From the IMG/VR virus record IMGVR_UViG_3300045747_000087, positions 1 to 34,618 of that record: 34,618 nt of DNA; one strand, written 5' to 3'. Below, in pieces: positions 1 through 6,326 of this stretch. A program made the position numbers and the translations under genes. Within the stretch, counting starts at the first letter, position 1. Each line of letters begins with the position of its first letter. The notes beneath the pieces were generated by a model. It was not told where the DNA came from, did not search any database, and was given only the letters and a program-made list of their open reading frames with translations. This DNA is from a virus.

Positions 1-599
1 ACTTCTTTAGATGCTGCAATTACTTTCTTCGAGTATGCAACAGCACCATCACCAGTTCCGTTATAGCACATCAAACCTTTTTGTACGCTGCCACCATGCT
101 TACGCATACACTCACCAAGCTTTGACATACCAACCGATGTATTGGTCAATGGGTCGTATATGTTCTTGGTCTTGATTACACCAACCTTCATCAAGCCACG
201 CAGTCGGTCAGCGTGCCATTTCGTGTGCACCTGAAAGAAACCCAACTCGCCTTGGTCTCCAATGGCGAATTGGTCAAACCTGCTTTCGATTGTGGATTGA
301 CCGAGCATCACTTCAACAGGGATGCCGTACTTGTAATGTTGAATCAACATCGCATTGGCGAGGTCGTATGCAACTTTGTTCGAGATACTTTTGTTGGTGC
401 GTTTCATATACGCAACCATTTTATCTTGCAGTGAATTGCCAACGGTCATCGTGTTAGGACGAGCGTGAGCAGTGGTTGGAGCGACACAGGATGCAACAGC
501 CAGAACAACCAGCAATGCCGACACAATGAGTTTGAGGCGTGATACAAAGCCAATCTTTGGCAAGTACACAAGCTGACTACGTTTCAGAATTTTGGTCAT
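1..599 (-). CDS. Lytic transglycosylase (SLT domain), lipoprotein-like export signal; 3' end outside window
   Basis: The open frame of 199 codons runs off the left edge, so the C-terminus is missing. Residues 1-23 are basic and residues 24-37 are hydrophobic, ending in a lipobox-like VASC (C38); an alternative cleavage site is THAHA-like at about residue 46. A soluble lytic transglycosylase domain follows: IESRF with presumed catalytic E105, GELGFFQV at 117-124, and CYNGTG at 178-183 followed by YSKKV. The family cleaves the peptidoglycan glycan backbone. The ATG has AAGGGAA upstream. It is the last gene of the leftmost minus-strand operon, just after a small two-helix membrane protein. It may act in lysis or in wall remodelling; the signal peptide argues for export to the periplasm rather than a virion role. 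Confidence 0.85.
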   Translation of the reverse strand, partial: MTKILKRSQLVYLPKIGFVSRLKLIVSALLVVLAVASCVAPTTAHARPNTMTVGNSLQDKMVAYMKRTNKSISNKVAYDLANAMLIQHYKYGIPVEVMLGQSTIESRFDQFAIGDQGELGFFQVHTKWHADRLRGLMKVGVIKTKNIYDPLTNTSVGMSKLGECMRKHGGSVQKGLMCYNGTGDGAVAYSKKVIAASKE

Positions 600-625
600 T
601 TTGGTTCCCTTATGAGTTTGTCAAA

Positions 626-823
626 TTATTTAGACTTTCGCAAACTTTCTGCGACAGCCTCAATAACTGATTTTACCACTGCAAACCCAATGAGCGCAAG
701 CACAAACCATTTGATACCACTCAGTACGCTAGTTGGGTTAGTCGCCAACATGTAGTAGAAGCCACCAACAAACACAATCAGCAGCAACACATGCAACACG
801 TTCAATGCGAAGTTCTTCATCAT
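626..823 (-). CDS. Small two-helix membrane protein, holin candidate
   Basis: This 65-residue protein has two predicted transmembrane segments (about residues 8-28 and 40-58) joined by a short polar loop, and a basic C-terminus ending ESLRKSK. The first ATG overlaps the upstream stop as TAATG and has AAAGG just before it; the next codon is also ATG. It lies directly before the lytic transglycosylase gene. Size and topology fit a small holin, but many phage accessory membrane proteins look the same, so holin is only an inference from position. Confidence 0.7.
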   Translation of the reverse strand: MMKNFALNVLHVLLLIVFVGGFYYMLATNPTSVLSGIKWFVLALIGFAVVKSVIEAVAESLRKSK

Positions 824-1122
824 TAACCTTTCATCAGTTCGGTGCACGTCTTCACGCATTCAAAGCAAATGGACTTGGTTTCGTTTGTTATGTGTTGACC
901 TTTCACCAAGTCTTTGCCACAGAAGCTACACTTCGTTGGCGCAGGCACATCAACCTTGCGAACGAATTGTATCACGTCCGCGTTCTTTTGTTCTGCTTTC
1001 ACTCGGTTCATTTCATCCCCGATTTGTGCACCCAACTCCGCATTGCATACCGGACACATACCAGGACCGCCGCAACGGGCCTTAGAACCGTCTGGATTTG
1101 GTGTTACATGACCATGACCCAT
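823..1122 (-). CDS. Double zinc-motif protein with ClpX-type zinc-binding C-terminus
   Basis: This 99-residue protein has two parts. The N-terminus (MGHGHVTPNPDGSKARCGG, then CPVC) is of a type I recall as common among phage hypotheticals. After a charged linker, residues from about 64 carry CSFCGK, a 20-residue spacer and CFECVKTC, a C4 pattern much like the N-terminal zinc-binding domain of ClpX. In ClpX this domain dimerises and binds adaptors. The start has AAAAGG upstream and the stop overlaps the next ATG. The fold is inferred from cysteine spacing; the function is unknown. Confidence 0.8.
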   Translation of the reverse strand: MGHGHVTPNPDGSKARCGGPGMCPVCNAELGAQIGDEMNRVKAEQKNADVIQFVRKVDVPAPTKCSFCGKDLVKGQHITNETKSICFECVKTCTELMKG

Positions 1123-1124
1123 TG

Positions 1125-1460
1125 TTATACCTTTTTCAGTTGTACATCACGATTGAAGAACTTTCCCTTGTGCTTCACATTCACATACATTTCAGCCTCG
1201 AATGTGGTGAAGCGTGCATCCAGCCACAAAGCTTGCCAGCCGCTTTCAACCTCGAACTTGGCGAACTCAGTCACCTCACCAGCACCGACACGAAAGATGC
1301 GGTCTGGTGTGCGCAGTTCAGGCTCACCACCGAATCCTTGAATGGTGCACTTAACCTTGTTGATTTTGATAATCGTGCCCTTGCGCAGTTGAGCGTATGA
1401 CGTGGACATAAACACAACGTCATCACCAACAGCCAATTCATTGCCTAGAAAATCTTTCAC
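1125..1460 (-). CDS. Hypothetical protein, SH3/KOW-like N-terminus
   Basis: The protein has 111 residues and starts at GTG, which overlaps the upstream TGA (GTGA) and is preceded by GGAG at good spacing. The N-terminus (NELAVGDDVVFMS, then LRKGTIIKINK) has the look of a small beta-barrel SH3-like domain that recurs in phage accessory proteins. I do not recognise a named family. It is translationally coupled to both neighbours in the leftmost operon. Confidence 0.7.
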   Translation of the reverse strand: MKDFLGNELAVGDDVVFMSTSYAQLRKGTIIKINKVKCTIQGFGGEPELRTPDRIFRVGAGEVTEFAKFEVESGWQALWLDARFTTFEAEMYVNVKHKGKFFNRDVQLKKV

Positions 1461-1540
1461 TTCTTACTCCAAAATGTAACATGATAACGTTTGATGAGAC
1501 CACGAGCTATCGGAAAACTCAACGGCATCCGGTATATCAT
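1457..1540 (-). CDS. Microprotein, 27 aa, basic
   Basis: The ATG overlaps the upstream stop as ATGA, with GGAGG about 5-9 bases before it, and the stop overlaps the next gene's GTG. The product begins MIYRMPLSFPIARG and is basic (R/K-rich). Tight coupling on both sides and the ribosome binding site support real translation. No function can be assigned. Confidence 0.55.
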   Translation of the reverse strand: MIYRMPLSFPIARGLIKRYHVTFWSKK

Positions 1541-1632
1541 ACCGCACCTCCGAACCAAACGTTGTGACCGAAGATGAATGTGTGCTGGCGACGAATCGCG
1601 TGCAGCTTTGATTGTGGTTTGATGTATCGCAT
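1537..1632 (-). CDS. Microprotein, 31 aa
   Basis: The ATG overlaps the upstream stop (TAATG) and the stop overlaps the next start (ATGA). The product begins MRYIKPQSKLHAIRRQH and is basic, with an aromatic/glycine-rich end (VWFGGAV). AAGGTG lies upstream of the ATG. It is the middle member of three consecutive overlapping micro-ORFs; function unknown. Confidence 0.55.
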   Translation of the reverse strand: MRYIKPQSKLHAIRRQHTFIFGHNVWFGGAV

Positions 1633-1745
1633 TATGCAGTCACCTTGAGTGTTTTGACGAGTTGGTTAAATTGCTCAGACGGATTGTACCACAGCTTTGT
1701 TTTCTTGTCTTGAACATAGAAGCGTGTCGTCTTAAATTTACTCAT
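1632..1745 (-). CDS. Microprotein, 37 aa
   Basis: The ATG follows the upstream TGA by one base. The product is basic (begins MSKFKTTRFYVQDKKTK) with WYNPSEQF in the middle and LVKTLKVTA at the end, suggesting a short beta strand plus a helix. The stop overlaps the next gene as TAATG. It is the first of three coupled micro-ORFs; function unknown. Confidence 0.6.
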   Translation of the reverse strand: MSKFKTTRFYVQDKKTKLWYNPSEQFNQLVKTLKVTA

Positions 1746-1746
1746 G

Positions 1747-1974
1747 TCATTTCACCAGTTTGAAAGGTTTGCCATCCACTTCGGTCAGAACTTCTTCAAC
1801 ATGCAACACAGCCAACTCATGGTCGCTTGGTGTGTCGTCGAGGCGATACGCCATCAAACTAGAAGAACACCAAACATCTGCAACGTAGTAGTAACCAAGG
1901 CGACTACGAACCAACCACTCTGTGCGTCCAGCTTTAGCCAGCAGTTTGTTTACAGTTGAGATTGGGCTTGCCAT
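1747..1974 (-). CDS. Hypothetical protein, 75 aa
   Basis: This 75-residue protein has an N-terminal helix (STVNKLLAKAGRTEW) and then a beta-rich part (RSRLGYYYVADVW) ending in an acidic stretch. The ATG lies two bases after the upstream TAA. It belongs to the operon started by the promoter at about 2,207-2,257. I do not recognise a family. Confidence 0.65.
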   Translation of the reverse strand: MASPISTVNKLLAKAGRTEWLVRSRLGYYYVADVWCSSSLMAYRLDDTPSDHELAVLHVEEVLTEVDGKPFKLVK

Positions 1975-1976
1975 GA

Positions 1977-2174
1977 TTAGTGACCAGCCGAGATTGAAAT
2001 GTACTCAGCACCATCCATATCAAACGGGCCACACTCACCTTCGTAGTCGGTGATATGTGCACTGTTCAATTTGCCACAGTCGCCACTGGATGATTGGGTG
2101 TAGAACACTTCCTTGTCACCGTGACCTTGTTCTTGCAGCTTAACCAGTTGTGCGATGAATGTGTTGAGTTTCAT
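1977..2174 (-). CDS. Hypothetical protein, first gene of leftmost operon
   Basis: This 65-residue acidic protein begins MKLNTFIAQLVKLQEQG. The ATG at 2,174 is preferred because GGAG lies six bases upstream; an in-frame TTG 12 bases further upstream has no such site. The helical start followed by KEVFYTQSSSG and YISIS resembles small phage proteins with one helix and a short sheet. It is the first gene behind a strong promoter copy, so probably early; function unknown. Confidence 0.65.
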   Translation of the reverse strand: MKLNTFIAQLVKLQEQGHGDKEVFYTQSSSGDCGKLNSAHITDYEGECGPFDMDGAEYISISAGH

Positions 2175-2206
2175 GTCTGTCTCCAAATGCGTTGTCGATG
2201 GAATGC

Positions 2207-2257
2207 ATTATACAGAGTCCATCAACAAACGCAACATGTTCATCTAAGTGATTGATT
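2207..2257 (-). promoter_or_regulatory. Early-type promoter module, copy 1
   Basis: On the minus strand: -35 TTGCGT (2,229-2,234), 16-base spacer, -10 TATAAT (2,207-2,212), then GCATTCCATCGA at the expected transcript start. Ten bases upstream of the -35 is the conserved AATCAATCACTTA element (2,245-2,257). It drives the leftmost operon. Confidence 0.85.
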
Positions 2258-2262
2258 CTATA

Positions 2263-2709
2263 TTAGAACTTAACACTAAGTTGGAAACTAGCAAATCCGG
2301 CGATGCCAATGGCACGCATAGTCGGAACGGCAATGATGTCAAGATTAACATCGTCGGTTAGTTTTGCGATGATATATGCTCCGGCAGCAGGTTGAAACAG
2401 GTCTTCGTAACCAGTAACAATACCACCAATTGCACCAATACTAATACGACCAACCTTAACTGGCGTGTTTGCAACCAATGCATAGTTCGACCACTTATGG
2501 ATGCTGTTCTTATATACCCCAATGAGCTTATGAGAATCACCATTGGTGAAACGCAATCCAATACCGGGGTTATCTTCGTTCAAGTTGTAATGCGCAACAT
2601 CGTTACGGTTGAAGTGGTATGCCCGAAATGTCATATCCAGCCATGTTTCATCGGCGCAAGCATTCAACGAAGCCAAAACCAAAACTACAAAAAGAATTAC
2701 CTTCTTCAT
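2263..2709 (-). CDS. Exported protein, probable outer-membrane beta-barrel
   Basis: The protein has 148 residues and a signal peptide: MKKVILFVVLVLASLNACA, with cleavage after ACA or a lipobox-like LNAC. The mature part alternates hydrophobic and polar residues in short strands with glycine turns (GIGLRF, GAIGGIVTGY, AAGAYIIAKL) and ends FQLSVKF, the terminal phenylalanine typical of proteins handled by the outer-membrane barrel assembly machinery. AGGGGGAA precedes the ATG. It is a single-gene unit between two promoter copies. A role in altering the infected cell's surface, such as excluding other phages, is speculation. Confidence 0.75.
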   Translation of the reverse strand: MKKVILFVVLVLASLNACADETWLDMTFRAYHFNRNDVAHYNLNEDNPGIGLRFTNGDSHKLIGVYKNSIHKWSNYALVANTPVKVGRISIGAIGGIVTGYEDLFQPAAGAYIIAKLTDDVNLDIIAVPTMRAIGIAGFASFQLSVKF

Positions 2710-2741
2710 TTATTCCCCCTAATAAGTTGTCGATGGAATGC

Positions 2742-2793
2742 ATTATACAGAGTCCATCGACAAACGCAACAGGCTTCGCTAAGTGCTTGATTA
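2742..2793 (-). promoter_or_regulatory. Early-type promoter module, copy 2
   Basis: -35 TTGCGT (2,764-2,769), 16-base spacer, -10 TATAAT (2,742-2,747), downstream GCATTCCATCGA. The upstream element TAATCAAGCACTTA (2,780-2,793) begins at the stop codon of the preceding gene. It drives the exported barrel-like protein. Confidence 0.85.
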
Positions 2794-3138
2794 CGTGCGC
2801 AGTATCGACACCGCAATCAGTTCATCAGTAGTAGGGTCGAACTGCATTTCGATTGTGTTCACGTGGTGTCGCCCATTGCCATCTGTTGCGCTTGCAATGG
2901 CAATTGCACGGTCTTTGTGTGTGTGTGAATTGATGTTGCCACGATAACCGGGGTACACGTTCACGTATGCAAAAATCGGTATTGGCTTCGCACGATACTC
3001 ATAGTCGGTTATCCACGAAGGGTCGCCAACATCTTTCCACTTTGCATCTGCATGTTCACGATACTGAATCTTCGCACCATCGGCGAAGGCGATGATTACA
3101 TCACGATGTTTGTGTGGTATTGGTTTGTTTAGGTTCAC
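2791..3138 (-). CDS. Hypothetical protein with EYRAKP motif
   Basis: This 115-residue protein most likely starts at GTG (AAAGGAA lies about 8 bases upstream), overlapping the previous gene by 38 bases. The N-terminal half (HRDVIIAFADGAKIQYRE, then WITDYEYRAKP) matches a short pattern common in phage and prophage hypotheticals, where a predicted strand precedes YRIKP-like residues. The C-terminal half is of mixed composition. The stop codon is part of promoter copy 2. Function unknown. Confidence 0.7.
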   Translation of the reverse strand: MNLNKPIPHKHRDVIIAFADGAKIQYREHADAKWKDVGDPSWITDYEYRAKPIPIFAYVNVYPGYRGNINSHTHKDRAIAIASATDGNGRHHVNTIEMQFDPTTDELIAVSILRT

Positions 3139-3304
3139 GTTTCATTTCCTTTGTAATGTATTCGATATCGGGGTGACGCTCTTGCATCTTCTCAATCATG
3201 TAATCGAGTATGCCCTTCTCTGCCGCGAATGGCATGTGCATGTTTGTCACAGCCTGCCACGGCATATCCGGTTTGTCTTTGTATCTTGCAAATGCCATGT
3301 GCAT
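3101..3304 (-). CDS. Hypothetical protein, 67 aa
   Basis: The product begins MHMAFARYKDKPDMPW and ends in a polar tail (PKQTNTTQTS). The middle (AEKGILDYMIEKMQERHPD) is a clear amphipathic helix. The ATG overlaps the stop of the 22-residue ORF upstream (TAATG). The long overlap with the next gene is unusual for this window, so one of the two boundaries could be off. Function unknown. Confidence 0.6.
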   Translation of the reverse strand: MHMAFARYKDKPDMPWQAVTNMHMPFAAEKGILDYMIEKMQERHPDIEYITKEMKREPKQTNTTQTS

Positions 3305-3372
3305 TATTCAGTCACCAGTGCGTCAATGCTTGCCAGTGCTTGTACTTTCGACATGTGGGTAACATTCAACAT
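3304..3372 (-). CDS. Microprotein, 22 aa
   Basis: A 22-codon frame encodes MLNVTHMSKVQALASIDALV plus two residues. Its ATG overlaps the preceding stop (TAATG), GGAGG lies seven bases upstream, and its own stop overlaps the next ATG (TAATG). The ribosome binding site is among the best in the region. It may be a real microprotein or may only couple translation of its neighbours. Confidence 0.5.
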   Translation of the reverse strand: MLNVTHMSKVQALASIDALVTE

Positions 3373-3761
3373 TACAGAGCCTCCAACAGTTCAAAATACA
3401 GACGTTCGATATCGCGGCGAACTTTCTTGTCTTGCAGTTCAGCCGGAACATTCAAGATGTTCACACATTGTTCCATCAGGTTAATCAACAGCGATACTTC
3501 TGGATTGAATGCGCCTTCAATCGGAGCAGGACACGCTTGAGCGTAGATGATGCCTGTGGCCTTGGAGAAGTTATCACCACGGCACACGGAGTAACGCGCA
3601 TTGAACGTGCGGTTCGGATAGTCCACGGTGAACATCACAGTCACACCACGGTCACTGGACACAACAACTTCTTTGAAGCCGTACTCTTCATACAGATATT
3701 CTTTCGGACGATAGAAGCGGTTCACTTCGATAATCGGCGGTTTCACTTTTACATCAGTCAT
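3372..3761 (-). CDS. Hypothetical protein, 129 aa
   Basis: The start at 3,761 (MTDVKVKPP) is chosen because AGGA lies eight bases upstream; it overlaps the preceding gene by eight bases. The N-terminal half looks beta-rich (VVVSSDRGVTVMFTVDYPN) and the C-terminal half helical (SLLINLMEQCVNILN, then RRDIERLYFELLEAL). I do not recognise a family. It belongs to the operon running from about 4,746 to 2,791. Confidence 0.7.
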   Translation of the reverse strand: MTDVKVKPPIIEVNRFYRPKEYLYEEYGFKEVVVSSDRGVTVMFTVDYPNRTFNARYSVCRGDNFSKATGIIYAQACPAPIEGAFNPEVSLLINLMEQCVNILNVPAELQDKKVRRDIERLYFELLEAL

Positions 3762-3936
3762 TCTCATTTTCCTTTTTAGTAGTATTGCAACACACATGCC
3801 ACATCAACAATGCAGCAAAAAATATACACCAGCCTGAACGAAATATCTCAGCACCACTGACACCAGATAATGCAGCACCAATCATACCAGAGCAGGCCCA
3901 CATAAAACTACACAGCATTGCAGATTTGAAATTCAT
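3754..3936 (-). CDS. Small membrane protein, 60 aa
   Basis: The start at 3,936 (MNFKSAMLCSFMW) has GAGG five bases upstream. Two predicted membrane helices cover about residues 5-24 and 32-50, and the C-terminus is charged (KKENEND). It follows another small membrane protein by one base. Function unknown. Confidence 0.65.
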   Translation of the reverse strand: MNFKSAMLCSFMWACSGMIGAALSGVSGAEIFRSGWCIFFAALLMWHVCCNTTKKENEND

Positions 3937-3937
3937 C

Positions 3938-4075
3938 TTAACCTCGCTTGAAGTCGTCAATGATATCCTGACGCAGAGCAGGACAAAACACATACACAAA
4001 CCCAACCACAACCAATGCTGCTACGCAACACAATGCTGCGCCTTCCAGCAAGATGAATAGGTTTTCGTCAATCAC
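3938..4075 (-). CDS. Single-helix membrane microprotein, 45 aa, GTG start
   Basis: The GTG overlaps the preceding TGA (GTGA), and GGAG stands seven bases upstream. Residues about 6-31 are strongly hydrophobic (EGAALCCVAALVVVGFVYVF) and the C-terminus is charged (RQDIIDDFKRG). The next gene, also a membrane protein, begins one base after the stop. Function unknown. Confidence 0.6.
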   Translation of the reverse strand: MIDENLFILLEGAALCCVAALVVVGFVYVFCPALRQDIIDDFKRG

Positions 4076-4308
4076 TCTTTATCTCCAATCATGTGCGAAA
4101 TGTACTTCATGTTTGCGCGGCACGCATTGTTGAACTTAGTCAACAGCCAGAAATAAATTGTCGGGTCGTTCGACTCTGTGTCCATTTCACGAGCAGCTTC
4201 TGTTGTGATATCAAAGATGGTGTACAGGTCATACGTGTAGCCATTTACTGCACGCTTAACGCTCTTGCGTATCAATGCGCGGAGTATGTAACGTTCAATC
4301 CGGTTCAT
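4072..4308 (-). CDS. Hypothetical helical protein, 78 aa
   Basis: The ATG at 4,308 is preferred: it lies one base after the previous stop, with AGGTGG eight bases upstream. An in-frame GTG 12 bases earlier is possible. The product is basic at the N-terminus (MNRIERYILRALIRKSVKRA) and mostly helical. Its stop overlaps the GTG of the next gene. Function unknown. Confidence 0.65.
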   Translation of the reverse strand: MNRIERYILRALIRKSVKRAVNGYTYDLYTIFDITTEAAREMDTESNDPTIYFWLLTKFNNACRANMKYISHMIGDKE

Positions 4309-4309
4309 G

Positions 4310-4432
4310 TTAGTAGCCACCTGTGAACGTGATGGTCAATATATCACCATCGGCCTTGAACTGCAAACCCTTTGTCACAAAGGTATAGATTGCATCGTTG
4401 AACTTCTCTACGTCTTGAAATGTGATAATCAT
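4310..4432 (-). CDS. Hypothetical protein, 40 aa
   Basis: The ATG overlaps the preceding stop (TAATG), with GAGAG upstream. The product has a helix (FQDVEKFNDAIYTFVTKG) followed by a strand pair (LQFKADGDILTITFTGGY), a plausible tiny alpha-beta fold. Function unknown. Confidence 0.65.
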   Translation of the reverse strand: MIITFQDVEKFNDAIYTFVTKGLQFKADGDILTITFTGGY

Positions 4433-4746
4433 TATGCGCTCTCCACTTCGTCGTCAATCAATTCAGCCAGTTGGTCGCAATAGACCGCTTCGATGTGCTT
4501 CAACTCACGACCACGTGTATTGAACACATGCACATCATACAGGTCAGAACAATCCATGTAAACAACTTTCACGCTGCCTTTAACATTGCGACCAGACACC
4601 TTGAAGGTCAGGCCATCACCAACGTCTGTGAACTGCCTAGCACCCCAACACATCATTGCATACGCGCCTTGGCAAGCCCGCACACCTGTCTTAGCTGGCA
4701 CATGACCAAGCTTGATTTGAGTCAGAATCGTTTGGGCTACGCTCAT
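4432..4746 (-). CDS. Conserved phage hypothetical, 104 aa
   Basis: The start at 4,746 (MSVAQTILTQIKLG) has GGAG six bases upstream. The body contains GVRACQGAYAMMCWGARQF, LTFKVSGRNVKG and CSDLYDVHVFNTRGRE, a layout I recall from many phage genomes without a known function. The repeated aromatic and cysteine residues suggest a compact fold. It is the first gene behind promoter copy 3. Confidence 0.75.
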   Translation of the reverse strand: MSVAQTILTQIKLGHVPAKTGVRACQGAYAMMCWGARQFTDVGDGLTFKVSGRNVKGSVKVVYMDCSDLYDVHVFNTRGRELKHIEAVYCDQLAELIDDEVESA

Positions 4747-4778
4747 TTGCTTCTCCATATACGTTGTCGATGGAATGC

Positions 4779-4830
4779 ATTATACAGAGTCCACCATACA
4801 ACACAACAACTTTGTGCAAGTTGCTGATTT
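4779..4830 (-). promoter_or_regulatory. Early-type promoter module, copy 3
   Basis: -35 TTGTGT (4,801-4,806), 16-base spacer, -10 TATAAT (4,779-4,784), downstream GCATTCCATCGA, and upstream element AAATCAGCAACTTG ten bases before the -35. It drives the operon running from 4,746 to 2,791. Confidence 0.85.
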
Positions 4831-5080
4831 AACAGGTCTGACAGTTCTCAAGACACCATGCGTGGGCTTCGTCGTCAACCGGAAAGAAGTAGCCTTCATG
4901 CACTTCACGTACAAAGCTGTCCTCGTCCACAGAACCATCGCAGTAGTCAAACGATACATCAACCACCTCACCCTCGTTGAGAAGTTCTGACTCCCATTCT
5001 GTCCAGCTACAGCAGCCATCGCCACAACGCTGTGAGCGACGAGTTGAGAGTTGTTGGCTATGATTCGAACGAAATTCCAT
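4829..5080 (-). CDS. Cysteine-rich acidic hypothetical, 83 aa
   Basis: AAGGGAA precedes the ATG. The N-terminal third has RCGDGCCSW and the C-terminus has WCLENCQTC, with an acidic beta-like middle (GEVVDVSFDYCDGSVDED). The paired cysteines could bind a metal. I do not recognise a family. Confidence 0.65.
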   Translation of the reverse strand: MEFRSNHSQQLSTRRSQRCGDGCCSWTEWESELLNEGEVVDVSFDYCDGSVDEDSFVREVHEGYFFPVDDEAHAWCLENCQTC

Positions 5081-5082
5081 GT

Positions 5083-5334
5083 TTATTTCCCTTCAAACAA
5101 GTCGTATATCGCTTCGATGCGGTCTTGCGCGGACAAATCATTTGCATCAAGCACTGCTTGGATTGCAGCCTTCTTCAAATTCTCTTCGCGCTCTTTAATC
5201 AACCATCCACGGAGATATGCGAACCGAACACATGTTTTCTGTTCTTTTGTCATCGCTTCATATGCTTGACGATGTTCATTCAGAAGCAAATTTTCCAACC
5301 ACGATTTTACATCAAATTTTGGTGGCATGTTCAT
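5083..5334 (-). CDS. Hypothetical helical protein, 83 aa
   Basis: The start at 5,334 is chosen because GGGA lies eight bases upstream; the frame is open back into the promoter, where an ATG formed by the -10 box cannot be the start. The product is helical and charged (WLENLLLNEHRQAYEAM, KEREENLKKAAIQAVLD, QDRIEAIYDLFEGK). It is the first gene behind promoter copy 4. Function unknown. Confidence 0.65.
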   Translation of the reverse strand: MNMPPKFDVKSWLENLLLNEHRQAYEAMTKEQKTCVRFAYLRGWLIKEREENLKKAAIQAVLDANDLSAQDRIEAIYDLFEGK

Positions 5335-5368
5335 GTTGTTTATCCCAAAGTGCGTTTCGATGGAATGC

Positions 5369-5420
5369 ATTATACAGAAGTAGCTACTTTATGCAACCAT
5401 CACTTGTAAGCCATTGATTA
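5369..5420 (-). promoter_or_regulatory. Early-type promoter module, copy 4
   Basis: -35 TTGCAT (5,391-5,396), 16-base spacer, -10 TATAAT (5,369-5,374), downstream GCATTCCATCGA. Upstream element TAATCAATGGCTTA starts exactly at the TAA stop of the preceding gene. Confidence 0.85.
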
Positions 5421-5732
5421 CGCTTTGGTATTATCTATACCGTTAATCTTACACAGTTCGTCATACCAAGCTTGAACAGAGTCTAGACGCACATGAACAA
5501 TGTTTATGAAGTCATGCTTGAAGAAGTCAATATCACTGAACTTCATAAACTGTTCAGTTGAATACGGCTCAACCCCATCTTCTCTATAATGCTCGAAGAA
5601 ATAGAATCCATTCTCGTCATCATCATCAATTTGATATGTCACATTGTCGATGACGACAAATTTATGTTTGGCGACCAACTCTCGCTTCAATGCCACTGGC
5701 ATATATAATTTCTTTTTGAGCAATGACTTCAT
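5418..5732 (-). CDS. Hypothetical protein, 104 aa
   Basis: GAGG lies five bases before the ATG. The N-terminus is basic (MKSLLKKKLYMPVALKRE), the middle is very acidic (YQIDDDDENGFYFFE) and the C-terminus is helical (LDSVQAWYDELCKING). Its stop lies in promoter copy 4. I do not recognise a family. Confidence 0.65.
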   Translation of the reverse strand: MKSLLKKKLYMPVALKRELVAKHKFVVIDNVTYQIDDDDENGFYFFEHYREDGVEPYSTEQFMKFSDIDFFKHDFINIVHVRLDSVQAWYDELCKINGIDNTKA

Positions 5733-5734
5733 GA

Positions 5735-5968
5735 TTACCTCGTAAAGCGTGAGAACGCGAAAATGAAGCTCACCTCCATTGTGGAAGGCAGACCACGCAC
5801 CTGATTGTCCTCGCTTCGTGCCTCATAGGTCAGCTTACGCTTGATTGCACCGATTTCTTCAATGCTTGTGCACGCATCCAGTTGAGGTTGTATCTCAGCC
5901 TTGAACCAGGCGTCAATCTTGGCCTCAAGTGCCTCATACTCGTCTGTCAGTTCTTTGATGGTTGTCAT
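5735..5968 (-). CDS. Coiled-coil hypothetical, 77 aa
   Basis: The start at 5,968 (MTTIKELTDEYEALEAK) lies one base after the preceding stop. Residues 4-45 have heptad spacing typical of a short coiled coil. The C-terminus (MEVSFIFAFSRFTR) is aromatic and basic. Function unknown. Confidence 0.6.
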   Translation of the reverse strand: MTTIKELTDEYEALEAKIDAWFKAEIQPQLDACTSIEEIGAIKRKLTYEARSEDNQVRGLPSTMEVSFIFAFSRFTR

Positions 5969-5969
5969 G

Positions 5970-6293
5970 TTAGTCAGCACGGCTTGCAGCATACGCAACC
6001 ACACCACCAGCACGCAGTACAGCAGCCATCGCAGCAGCACCAGCAGACTTCAAGTCCATGCTCTGGGTATTGGAGCCACCGGGGTTCCACATACTCAACG
6101 TCTTGGGTTGCCAATCCTTACTGAAACCAGCCGCCAGCAGTTCTTTGGCCTGCTTGCTGTTGGTACGCTCAACCTTGACTTCAACCCACGCAAAACCGCA
6201 GTAGAATGGCTCACCGTGCTTCTCCCGAAATGCTTGCTCTGCGGCCTTGGCTGCTTCGATACCGGATGCTACGAGGGCTTGAATGGTTTGCAT
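5970..6293 (-). CDS. Conserved phage hypothetical (FYCGFAWVEVK type)
   Basis: This 107-residue protein has GGAG seven bases before the ATG. It contains GEPFYCGFAWVEVKVER, LLAAGFSKDWQPKTLSMWN and PGGSNTQSMD, then an alanine-rich helix ending AYAASRAD. I recall this pattern in many phages of proteobacteria, always as a protein of unknown function. It is the first gene behind promoter copy 5. Confidence 0.8.
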   Translation of the reverse strand: MQTIQALVASGIEAAKAAEQAFREKHGEPFYCGFAWVEVKVERTNSKQAKELLAAGFSKDWQPKTLSMWNPGGSNTQSMDLKSAGAAAMAAVLRAGGVVAYAASRAD

Positions 6294-6326
6294 TTTGTTT
6301 CTCCGTGTTTGGTTTCGATGGAATGC

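Noticed and set aside
1628-1640. GCATTATGCAG and GCATTATTCAG (1,630 and 3,301), similar to the promoter -10 region
   Set aside because: They are TAATG stop/start junctions of overlapping genes; neither has a TTGnnn at 16 bases.
5334-5370. N-terminal extensions beginning with the ATG inside TATAATG of promoter copies 4 and 6
   Set aside because: The ATG overlaps the -10 box, so it lies upstream of the transcript start; internal ATGs with Shine-Dalgarno sequences fit better.
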